DNA of 64,000 nucleotides. Source: Sympetrum striolatum (lineage: Eukaryota; Arthropoda; Insecta; Odonata; Libellulidae). The notes beneath the pieces are model-generated. The model worked only from the letters and a program-made list of their open reading frames with translations, had not been told where the DNA came from and made no database searches. Shown one piece after another: positions 1-10,652 of the stretch; the stretch's first letter is position 1; the number at the start of each line of letters is the position of its first letter. A program made the position numbers and the translations under genes. The DNA lies in the NCBI GenBank assembly GCA_947579665.1, contig OX388345.1, positions 33,757,849-33,821,848 on the forward strand, given 5' to 3'.

Positions 1-151
1 ATATACTATTATATACTGAATATTGTATTTGGCATATTTTAATTACTCTATTACAGTTTAAACCGTTTAAACAAACTCTTCCTGGTTTCTTTGTAAAATG
101 AATTTAAAAATCAGCGTCTATTTATAATTTCAATTAATTGCAAAACATCTA

Positions 152-220
152 CGGACATCATGGTGTAATGGTTATCTCGGTTAACCACAAATTAGTAGTT
201 AGCTGGTTCGATCCCATGGT
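152..220 (+). pseudogene. tRNA-like relic (degenerate tRNA or SINE head)
   Basis: An A-box-like TGGTGTAATGG at 161-171 is followed about 33 bases later by a perfect B-box GGTTCGATCCC at 205-215, the spacing of a pol III internal promoter. The T-stem and acceptor stem do not pair properly (only 3 of 5 T-stem pairs form) and the middle part gives no good anticodon arm. A T-run follows near 230. I infer a decayed tRNA gene or the head of a tRNA-derived SINE, not a working tRNA. Confidence 0.45.
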
Positions 221-3200
221 AATTTAATTTTTTTCGCATCTCTTTTTCGGTCACAAAATTACTGTTTTTAGTAAATAGTTTATCAATTTCAATGCAACAG
301 TCAGGAATCTGCTGGTTTTACTTTTCATTTTATTTTGCTGAATAATACATATAATCTTTCGGGTATAAAAATTATTCGTCGACGGGAATATTTTCAACGC
401 AATCTCACAAATGAACGCTGCTATTTGAAATCACTTAACTACGTTCTAACGACCGTAGACGAACATCATGCACAGTGGAAATACAAAATTGGCTGTTTTT
501 CGAGAGGCCTAAGTAAAAAGCTTCATTGCTACTATTGGCTCCAGTGGCGTCCTTCCCTCGGTGCGGGAAAATGCAGCGGAGGACAGAACTATGACAAATG
601 AACGCTTGTCATGGCCTGGAATGGTGCACACATCGAGGTGTATTGATTGTGTAAAATGACATTTTGAGTTACTATACTTCTAGAAACTAACCGCCAATAA
701 ATATCTCAATTAAATCTCAAATTATTAAATTTTGCATTATTATACATTTAACCCGGACACCCTGTATATAATGTACGCAATACATTTGTAGCGCTATTAT
801 AAATAAAGCTCTAGTGATTTGTCAAATTTGACGTTAAACTGATAAACTTAATTAAAGGATCCCATAGTTTTCGCTTGCGCATAATCTTTCCGCATTTTCT
901 GTCAATGAAAATCTAAATTTTCTGCTTCACAACATCAATATAACCACCCGAAAGCATATCCTCCACCACCGTTTCCGCTGTAAGATATTCAAATCCATCA
1001 TATGAGCGTGGGTGGAGATCCCGATTTCACTCGGAAAAGTTCAACTTACGGCTTAGCCATTCCGAATTTTGATGACTTCCCGCGTTTGGCAAAACAACCG
1101 AAATTCTTTCAAATAGAATTGCCGTAAATTGTCCTGCGAGCGAATTCCAACAGTTGGGCACAATACGCTCGCCACTCCCGACTCGAACACTCACGAACCG
1201 AAGCCAACGAATATAAAACAGAAATCGTGAAGCAAATCACGCAACTTGCATTCGATCGAAGCCCATTATTCCCTCGTCGGCAGAACTAGACAAAGAGACT
1301 TCTTTGGGAGACAAAAGAAACCCGATTTGCGACGCGTGACGTTGTTTATTTTTCGATCCCAACTTTGTGACCCTGTTTCGGCGGTGGGTGCGGGAACATC
1401 GATCCACGGCCCTCCGCACACAGAGCGGTGGGTTGGTCGGGCAGCCACGGGAAAGGTGCGATTGGGGAAGAATTAATCGGCGATTGGGGCAACAAGCGAG
1501 GCGTGCGCGGGAATTTCGTTGAGGGAAAAGTGGAAGAAGTGGATTTGATTTTGGGATGTAGCGGATTATTGCCTGGGGCTGAAAATGCGTTGTATCCGTT
1601 GGTGGAGAAATCTGTCACTGGCAGATATACTCCCCTAGCGTGTTTGAATAATATATACCCATTTTCTTGAAGTGTGTAAATTAAGGTTACTGTTTCTGAA
1701 TGAGACAGTGACTTCCAAGGACCGTTGTGGTGGATTACGGAGTTTCACGTACGTCATCGCCCTGGTCCGTGACGCAACGGGTTCTGTTTTTGTGTATCGA
1801 ATGCGAGGTATTTGTCTGGATTTGATTACATACTGATACTTTTTTGGCTCAAGTTTTTGGATATTTTAACATTCTGTTATCCGGGTTTTTAATTGTTCCA
1901 AACCCTACTAACATCTTAATTTCATAAGGCGATAATTACTGTAATGTATAGTTTACATAATTTTTTGACATTAAAACTTTTGGAGTTAGACGAAAGGTAT
2001 TTGAAACCTCCTTCCAAAACATTCTCTGCGGTCTTTACGATTTGGTATTTTCAAGATTTTTGGATAAGCCTTTAATTTTTTGATTAGATTTTGATATTTT
2101 GATTTAGCTTTTGTCTTTTCCAAAAATAATTTACTTAAATTTCCTCCAATGTCTAGAATAGCCAGGGCTGTCAACTAACCTTCTGACTTTTTCACAAGCT
2201 CTGTAGATAAAATAAATGAAAGCTTATTCGATATTTTATTAATGGTCAGTATTCGTATTTTATAATTATTTTGTGGTTTTACTTCTTATCATTTTAATTC
2301 TTGTATGTTTAACTGATATACTACATTTACTATAGCGCATGTCATTGGGGGCTCCTTTATATGCTAAACAAAGCATTATTATTATTAATGTAAAATTTGA
2401 GAGTTGATATCAGTAATATTCAACCTAATCCGATATTTTAAACGGACATCTGCTGTCCAACATGAATATTAGTTAGAATTAAAATATATCATTTTTTCTA
2501 GGCCAACTAAGTAAGTAAACATTTTAAAAGACTCGATTAAAGAGTTCCTTCCAACTAAAGCATTTGTAATAGCAATTTAGAGAATTTGGTCTGGCTGTTA
2601 TGATGCGCTAAAGTATTTTTGGTTCGAGTTGTTGGAAATTATAACATTCTATCATGTCTGAATCCTGAGAACGCCAAAATCTCGGAAAGCTATAGTTACA
2701 TTAAAATCTAGACGAATCTCTAAAATTAAATATCCGCGGAAATAATTGAGGAAGCAATGAAATAACTTCATCATCCAACAAATTGAAGGTTTCTCTGAAA
2801 CGGAAATCGATTGCAATTGATATTATTTGCTATTTAAAATGGATTCAATTTACTTATATTTCGTGAAAATCAATATATATCGTATTCAATAACAATACAC
2901 AATAAGACATGATCAAACTTCTAAAAAATCGGGTGATCCAGGTGATAATGGAATTATTTAATTTAACGACTGCATACCACTCGGAAATGTCTTTTACAAA
3001 TTTTTATCCATCTTTTACATTTAATGAATCTAAATTTTTATTTTTACTGCCAAATAATTTTTGAGGAATCTAACAGAAGAAAAATGTCGTTTTCTTTAGA
3101 AATATTTGGTTATTTCGAAAAGTGCAGGCAATATCATATTTTATTCTATTTGATCCCTTATCTAGTTGATCATTTTGAACTGGGAGAAAGAAGGGAAGAT

Positions 3201-4104
3201 ACCAAGTAAATAATGTCACCTTCTCTGACCCTTGTTAAACCACATGCAATCATTGCGAATAGCCACCCGCGTATCCACCACAACACGGTAACTCATCTAA
3301 ACTGTCGAATGCTCTCTTTCCGGTCTAAAATCCAATTTGCTGCCAATCACCCAATCACACCTCCGGTGGAAAGGCAATCAGTAAGGTGGCCGGCGATGGG
3401 TGAGAAAAATATCGACGAAGAATTACTGGGCTTTGCAGTTCGTCACGGTGATCGTACGGCCGATTTTCTTCCCAAATCAAAGGGTATTGGAAAGGTCAGG
3501 AGAAGGGGTAGTAAGGGCACGAGCAGGAGGAATACAGGAGTGGAAATTGGGAAGGTGGAATCTAATGAAAAGTTCGAATTATATTCAGCATTTAGATTTT
3601 CATTCCGACAATCATATCGTAAAGATCCGATGATGTACATGTGAACAATTCCACCTTTTATTTTGCGGCATGGGGTCCAATTCCTTGATCGGTTACTATT
3701 TCATGTATTTTTCAGATAAAATGATTTTCAAAGCTATCAATTTTGACATTTACTTTTCTGTCTTTTTCCACATAGTCTAGTTGGCCTTAGCATATTAGCC
3801 GAAGTATATTATTTATTATCTCTTAAATTTTCCGTAAATTATTACATCGGAAATAAAGGGTAATTAACCTAAATTTCTATTTTATTTCTTTCTATTATAA
3901 TAATTTATTTCTATTTATCCTATCCTTCGTTAAGAAGCTTCCCTGCAACGCTTTTTGATTTATCAAGTCAATTATTTACACACTAAAAGAGTACAGCGTT
4001 TTCTGTAGACAAACTCATAGGATTTACAAGGAAAGAGTTTAAGGTTCATTGCACATAAGGGCGTGCACTCAGGAAAAATCCCAAGGAAAAACGGATTTGA
4101 AAAA
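221..4104. other. Noncoding stretch, no gene recognised
   Basis: AT-rich DNA with scattered short open frames on both strands and no recognisable domain. A GC-richer patch at about 1240-1670 is open in several frames on both strands at once, which argues against a single real coding frame. An (ATT)n run at about 2380-2395 could be the tail of an old retroposon. A frame at 3213-3644 (+) has no recognisable protein features. Confidence 0.5.
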
Positions 4105-4278
4105 GTCTGACGGGCCGGGACTTCTTTCAAGTCCGTTTTTCATAGTAGTTAGCCTACTATGAGGTCCCGAGTTCGAATTGTGGTTAAGGCATGGTTAGTT
4201 GTGTTGTGATTCTCAAGGGTTAATTATAATAGTGGTCTTGTACGACTAAACTTCGCCCTAATAAAGTTGATAATATAA
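4105..4278 (+). mobile_element. Candidate tRNA-derived SINE
   Basis: A B-box-like GAGTTCGAATTG at about 4169 is preceded by a tRNA-like segment (TAGTTAGCCTACTATGAGG) and followed by about 100 bases ending in an A-rich tail (AATAAAGTTGATAATATAAA). Head, body and A-rich 3' end in this order are typical of SINEs. No second copy was found in the window, so the family assignment and the 5' edge are uncertain. It directly abuts the perfect hairpin at 4279. Confidence 0.4.
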
Positions 4279-4384
4279 AAAAACACCAAAAATAAAAACA
4301 CAACACACTTGTACTAATTCCACAAAATTCTTTAATTTTGTGGAATTAGTACAAGTGTGTTGTGTTTTTATTTTTGGTGTTTTT
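4279..4384. repeat. Perfect inverted repeat, 51-bp arms, 4-base loop
   Basis: Arms 4279-4329 and 4334-4384 are exact reverse complements over all 51 bases, separated only by CTTT. A 12-base direct repeat TTGATAATATAA lies immediately left of the hairpin (4267-4278) and again at 4431-4442, so the hairpin plus 46 further bases (4279-4430) is bracketed by the repeat like an insertion or a templated duplication. With no mismatches it is either very young or kept perfect by gene conversion. Confidence 0.9.
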
Positions 4385-4494
4385 GAAATATGAAGTTCAA
4401 CAAAGTAACACTCGAATTGATTTCTTCAATTTGATAATATAATATTATTATTAGATAATCTTGATAGAATTAAAAAACAATACTATTTATAGAT

Positions 4495-4784
4495 TTAGAG
4501 GTTTAAAATCTCCAATAGCCGTCCGTCCTCCAAAGACCGTCTTTGTCGGCGTTCCTCGTCTCATTCACCGGTATTCCGAGAAGAATGAAAGGACAGCACA
4601 CTTTTTAAGCACCCAATACGTATTTCGAATGCGATGTATTTATCTTCAGGAGTGATTAGGTACCATACGAAATACGTATTGGGAGCTCTTCAAAAGTGCG
4701 GTGTCCTTTCTTGTTTTCTCGGAATACCGGTGAATCAGAAAGTAACGACAACAAATACGGCTATTGAAGATTTTAAATTTCTAA
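4495..4784. mobile_element. MITE-A copy 1 (hairpin MITE, 290 bp)
   Basis: The ends match in inverted orientation: GGTTTAAAATCTCCAATAGC near 4500 and its near-complement near 4758-4780. Longer inner arms also pair: an exact 20-base inverted match around ACCGGTATTCCGAGAA (about 4563-4582 against 4721-4740), then imperfect pairing through AATACGTATTTCG toward the centre near 4640. There is no coding capacity, as expected of a non-autonomous hairpin DNA transposon. An interrupted relative at 58356-59544 shares the ends and the CTTTGTCGGC...ACCGGTATTC interior. The superfamily and target duplication are not clear. Confidence 0.75.
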
Positions 4785-7700
4785 TTCCATAACAGCAGTA
4801 TTCCAAATTTTCTTTCTTTACATTGATAGATTTTTTCCTCCTTCCTATCTGCGATTCATCAGAAGTTTTGTTGAATGTTTCGGTTGTATATAACCAATAT
4901 CCAATTCGAGTGTGCTGCTAGTTGCTCCCTCGATTGCTGTACGAATTCTACGAAATCTAGAGATCACCCTTGAAAATCACCGCCGAACATTTTTCAAATT
5001 TAAGCTCTAATTTTCAATCATCATACGATTTAAAATTCCATAGAAGCTGAATTCATGAGATCTGACTGCTTGATGAGGGGATCACAAGGGGATTGTAAGG
5101 AAAGAAAATAAGAAAATTTAAGATGCAGAATAATCCATGAGATGGAAAAGCCATCATTAGATAAAAGAGCACAGGATCGAGATATTTGAAGAGGAATACT
5201 CAGCTAAAACCGGCCGCGAAGCTAATTCGATCCGATGGACTGACTTGCGCACTCGATAAATTAGTTTGCGAATTATTTTTCCTCTAATCTGTCGTAGCGA
5301 CCACATCACATCGTAACTTTCCTTCAACTTTCTTCTTACAGATAGAAAACGGAAATTTTGGTTCAGGAATTCTAGGAAGACGAGGAATTTAAGCCTACTC
5401 TAAATTATATCCTATATTTTCAGTAATTTTAATTTGTCGAGCTCGCTTTTTCCTTTTAAGAAAGTAAAGAAAATGGATTAAATGAGGAGGAATCGAATTG
5501 ATCTATCAGTAGTCATGGAGCTTGCTCCGGATTTTTGCGTCTTCGGAAAGGAAGAAATTCATTAGTTACAACCTTCCCCTAATGCATGCGAAAAAGATTC
5601 AAATTCTTACTGCTCCTGGAATTCATATTTCTATTTATGATATTTTATATTGGGTAGGATAATTAATATGGCGAATTTCATTTTGGCATTGATCTGTATG
5701 CCTTTCCTGCCGCTGATCCTATTTAGGGGGGTCTTTCATCTGATTGTTATTACCATTATTTTAAACTTATCCAATGGAGATTTGAACGGAACGGAATACA
5801 TAATATTTTCATATCATGAACAAAATTTTCTATGAGGTGAATCGGGGCAAATGATTTGTTCTTTATTTTCTTCTTCTTCGAATTTCCATGAAAGATGCTC
5901 CTGGGTTTACAATCAAAAGAAACCTGGAGAGTGTTTAATTTAGACATATTCTTTTTTTAATAAACTTAAGTTTACGGGCTATCTAATTAAATCTTATTTT
6001 TCTGTCATTGATAAATAAAAGTTTATATATTCCTTGAAGAAATTATTAAAGAAATAATATTTCTAATATCAATATTAGCATTGCATTTTATGAATACATA
6101 TGTCAAAAATATGAAGGAAACAGGTCACTGATAGTAGATTAATTTAATTTTGATATGATACATTTCTTGAGATATTCTTTATAAACAATGAGTTAATTAT
6201 TTTTTTATATAGCTTGATATGTTTATAGAGTTAATTTATTTCATTATATAGATTGTTATTATTCCTAAAGTTTACGGAAAGTGTATGTCTTAATTGAATA
6301 TGTATTATTTAGGAAAAACCGATGTGAGATATTATTACATGTATGTTGAATAGAGAGGAAGAATGATTAGGATCCATCAGAATGGAGGAATTGGTGAATG
6401 GATTAGAAGAAAAGGCGAGTGGAAATGAGAGAACTAAAAAATAAACTCTTAACGGTGACAGAAAGTACGGCTGAGTGATTTCTAAATGTAAATTTTGACC
6501 TTAAATAAGATTATAACGGTCAATCTATCGCCGTCCTCAGGAATATCTCATTCGGTAAATGTCTCTTGCCAGCTTCTGTAATAGAATTCGCCCACCTTTC
6601 CCATTTTCTCTACATCTTTATTTGCTTCTTCGATTTACATTCGTAAATGTATTGGTGAACCTATAAGCTGATTTTGAGGATTATTTTTTTCCGATCGAGG
6701 AGTGTCTTATAATGAAGAGATCAAGCGTCATTCTTGGCTTTAACGTAGGAGACGTGGCTTCGTCGCTCTGGATAATCATATTCTTGATATAACAAAAACT
6801 TTTATAATGGCTTTTTTGATATTTGTCGTTTTAGAGAGAGAGTAAAGGTGTATTTTTTCACTTACATTCTCATATTATTTTATGTTCATAATTCAGGGAT
6901 AAAAATTGTGCAGAAAATAGTAATACTGGTACACATTTATTCAGTTCTATTTATAAGAATTTATAAGATTCTGGTTTGAGATGACTCTAGTCTCAACGAT
7001 TCTGTATCGCTGATGAAAATAGTAAAGCTATCAATATAATCAGCATTGTTGTTATGCGCATCATTGAATAAAATTGCGGGACAAAGATTATTCTCCAAAA
7101 AAAGTTACTTAATTTACGCACTGCCACGTCAATTGAACGGAACACAATATTAATCAGTAAAGGACTTGCTCATATCATTGCCACAGGGATTCTGGGAGCA
7201 GGGAATCCTTAGGCTCGTTAAACGGTGTGATAGCTGTGCTCAGGCCTCTGGTGTTTAATTTGGATAAAGACTTCAGTTATACCCACAGTATCATTTCATA
7301 CTTTTTCATTTGAACAGCCTAATATAATATTGTAGTAAATTGTTAACTATAATTGGGCTGTGTTTGAGGAAATTAAATTATTTTCTTTGTTTATATTGTT
7401 AATAAATATATAATAATTTTTATATAAAGTGATAATTTATAGGCGTTAAATCATAAAATTTTGATTCAACTATTACAATTTTAAATTAGATTTGCAGAAG
7501 CAAATCTTTGAACCTGAATTACAAAATTATAGACATAAGCGCGATTATTTTCCTGGTTTTTACATCCAAATTGATCATCAAGAGATATTCTAGAATGCTA
7601 AAAATCTAATGGTTTCACAGGCTAATTTTCACGCTTCCTAATTTCATGTTTTCAAGTATACATTCAGGAAAAAATCAGAGCTTAATAAATTACTCCATAC

Positions 7701-9414
7701 CCAATTATCTTAGTAACATAATCGTAACAATTTTAGTCATGTTTTTCTTCAGCATCGAATAAAAATGTTGTTTATATTTATGCTGAAGAGATATGGCTTC
7801 TATTGTTAATTACTTGTTGATGTTTCAAACTTTATATCTTTCGAAAATATTCTGTTTTACCACTGCTTTCAGCACTCGCGATTCTGTGGAAAAATTATAA
7901 ATCCATCCTCGTCATTTTAAAGCCATGTCATTGCTATGAAATTGCACTAATTGGACCGACACTACGTCAATTATCCCTCAGCCAATTGTCATGCCGCATA
8001 ATTCCCAGAACCCATAAAGTGAGAACTTTTTTCCCCGGACTCTGCGTTAAATGTAGGTCGTGAAATTGGTTCAATCCTATCCTGGGATTCGTGCAGACAA
8101 AGGAGATTCGTTTCGTGCACGCAGAGCTAATGTCTCTCTAATTATGCAGATCATAGCCGCGGATGTTCTTCGCGGCTCGCTTTGTGCCCAAGGAATGTTT
8201 TCCTTCATTATCAGTTTAACGAGATGTTGATCCAGCGACTTGCAGAGATAAGGGGAATTCCTGGAGGAATGCGACCTTCTTGTTACTCTCTCTCGGTGCA
8301 CCTACCGCCATCTCGTGGGACTCCTTTGAAAATCTCGGCGAGATAAGTTTCATTAGAGAAGGGATTACGCGGTAAAGGAATTAAGCGCTGAGAAGAAGGG
8401 TAAAGGAAGCCGAGGTCAAATGGTATTGTATTTTGATTCGTATTGCGTGTTAACTTGATGAGATAGGTTCTCTGCGTTTCCTTCTTGATAAACTGTTCCG
8501 AATTATTCGCACTCCGGAAATTATTGGTAAACGTTCAGCGGCGACGTTTCTCATCCCGGGAAAACTTTTGGTTTGGATTGAATTTGGCGAATTTGGATTG
8601 GGTTGAGAGCGAAAGCATTTTCAAGAGACTGTCAGTCACTGGGAATCCTATTTACATAAGCTAATACAAGATTACCAGGAAAAATCTATGATATAATTAT
8701 AAATTGTATAACTTTTATTGTGGAATTAGATTATTTTTTGCATAAATTACTTTATTGTATAACCTTAGTTTCGGGAGTTTTCGATGATACTGGTACTGGC
8801 ATATACTGGCATATAAAAGTGTATAAAAATTAATCTCTTGCAAGATAATTCCTTTTGTCATTTTGCATTGAGTTTATTCAAATGTAATCAATAGAGCTTA
8901 CATATCGAAGCGGAGAGTTTTATTTCGGAATTTTTTTTTTCATTCAATCAAGTAGATTTTACATTGAATTAGTAATAGCTTGATTTCGTAGCAAGGATAA
9001 TCTAAATAAAAATAATTCGGATGAATTTATAAGAGAACATGGTTTTAACTTTTTATTTATACAAAACCTTCAGATGTAACATTTTTTTATCTATTTAAAA
9101 TCTTACATGTTTGCAAGAGTATGCAAGAGTTATTTAATGCTCGTTTCATAAGTATTTATACATCTTTTACGATATTGTATTGCAATAAACACTGTGCTCG
9201 CAATCTGAAATGTTTCTGCGATTAAAAATGTATTCCATTCACACTCATGATTTATTGAAAACACGTAACAATGGTAAATTACCTCGGTTCTATTACCCGA
9301 AAATTTTTGTAAAGATGTCTCTCTTGATACAACTCGATGTTACATCTTGCTGTATTGATTTTCAACTTTTAAGCTAAAAATATTCGAAAGGATCCGGAAA
9401 AATTACGATAAAGT
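4785..9414. other. Noncoding stretch, no gene recognised
   Basis: AT-rich sequence with a short T11 run near 8931 and a GC-richer patch at about 8080-8400. In that patch a possible acceptor (TCTCTAATTATGCAG) precedes an open frame, but the translation resembles nothing I know and no donor is evident. If the last exon at 10403 belongs to a gene that enters from the left, some of this stretch is intron. Confidence 0.4.
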
Positions 9415-9748
9415 CATACGTATAAGAGTGTTCTAGCTTTCGGCAGGTTCATATACATAAAAAACCTTATTCAAAACCACCTCCTTAATTTCCTGGTAGT
9501 TTACCCACAGCCTTTAACTCATCTAACATCTTTTCTTTTCGTCTTCCCCTACATTCTTTAGCAACCCCCCTTCCTCTCAGTATTTGACCCGCCCATTTTC
9601 TCTGTCGATACTTAATTACTTCAATTAAAGTCCTCTCTTCCCTAACCTTCTCTAGCACCTCGGTGTTAGTTTTCCTATCAAACCAGTTTACTTATTCCAT
9701 TCTACGCCAAACCAACATTTCGAACAGGTAGCCCCCAATGAACAGCGT
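9415..9748 (-). pseudogene. LINE (non-LTR retrotransposon) 3' end remnant
   Basis: Read on the minus strand, this encodes the C-terminal end of a non-LTR retrotransposon ORF2 protein, downstream of the reverse transcriptase. Visible pieces are MLVWRRME, then NWFDRKTNTEVLEKV, YRQRKWAGQILRG and the basic RGRRKEKMLDELK, ending at a stop at 9485-9487. This matches the usual 'WRRM..ISW.DRV.NEEVL', 'RWxGHILR' and 'GKRxRGRPR' pattern of such tails. An in-frame TAA at 9692-9694 shows it is dead. The 3' noncoding part runs to about 9415 and contains GAACCTGCCGAAAGCTAG, like the 3' ends of many insect LINEs. It is heavily 5'-truncated, as is usual. Confidence 0.75.
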
Positions 9749-10402
9749 TATAATAAAGTAAATTTACAAAATAATTCTTTGCTACAAAAAAATCCAACAA
9801 TACATAAATAAAGACACTTATTCATATAAATATAAAAATACAATCCAAAATAAAATCGAAATACATGCATATTATTTACAAGTAAGAAAAATTATTTTTT
9901 TATGCGGCGTTAAAACATCATTAAAAATATCACGATCACAATTAAAAAAATAAAATTGACTCTTTTTATGGCCCTTGTAGAGGCTCATTTTTCATCACGT
10001 CAAATCGTAACTCTCACGAAAAAGTAGATGGTTGACGAATTCTTCTTACAGGGACATTAAAATTAACAAGACCAAGTAGTTAAGATGACGAAATAGTGCC
10101 TCTTACGGCATTAACAATAAACAAAGAATCAAAATTTACGAATATATCTCACAGAAATGAGTTTTAGAGTTCATTGGAATGTAAATATTTATAATACAGT
10201 TAATATATCCTTCCGCAAAGATATATCAATGCAAAAGTCGCTGCCTAGACCTTAATTTTAGCTAGAATTATTGCCGGTCATCCACGTTTCTGTGGATTTG
10301 GATATTAACAAGAGACCAAAATCTCCGTATGAGTAATGAAATGAAACAAAATTAGTTTAAGGATCCTTGTCCCTCAGATTTAATTTTTATAATCATTAAC
10401 AG

Positions 10403-10576
10403 GTTATCTTGGACCCAGATCAAGGCCTAATATTCCAGCATCGCTACGATAGGAAGACGATGTCTCCGAATCCGAAGCTGGTGTCCCCCGGTTGCGACAC
10501 GATTCGCGTGGTTATTTCCGCTAGCGATTTCGAGCAGGCTGTCCTCTACGACCATATAGCGAGGAAGAAGTTGTGA
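10403..10576 (+). CDS. Last coding exon of an unidentified spliced gene
   Basis: A splice acceptor (TATAATCATTAACAG, AG at 10401-10402) is followed by 57 sense codons ending in TGA at 10574-10576. The peptide starts VILDPDQGLIFQHRYDRK, continues MSPNPKLVSPGCDTIRV and ends FEQAVLYDHIARKKL. It is balanced in charge and hydrophobic residues, unlike the chance frames around it. The stop is followed 70 bases later by AATAAA. I could not identify the protein. No other exon of this gene was recognised, so upstream exons are either before the window or too short for me to see. The reading phase is inferred from the absence of stops; alternative acceptors are possible. A minus-strand open frame over the same bases (10427-10708) is judged a shadow. 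Confidence 0.55.
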   Translation, partial: VILDPDQGLIFQHRYDRKTMSPNPKLVSPGCDTIRVVISASDFEQAVLYDHIARKKL

Positions 10577-10646
10577 ATGGAGGAAGCGACGCTGGCGACA
10601 CACCGCGACATCATCCGGCAACTCGTTCTCGCTCCCATTGTTTCGA

Positions 10647-10652
10647 AATAAA
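10647..10652 (+). promoter_or_regulatory. Poly(A) signal AATAAA for the 10403 exon
   Basis: A canonical AATAAA lies 71 bases after the stop codon of the putative last exon, a sensible distance for a short 3' UTR. Its position is part of the argument that the exon is real and terminal. Confidence 0.45.

Noticed and set aside
740..775. ACCCGGACACCCTGTATAT, similar to ends seen in some insect repeats
   Set aside because: Too short, and no partner end, inverted repeat or second copy in the window.
8145..8340. Possible exon after TCTCTAATTATGCAG
   Set aside because: The acceptor looks fair but the open frame has no family features and no donor could be placed, so it was not linked to the 10403 exon.
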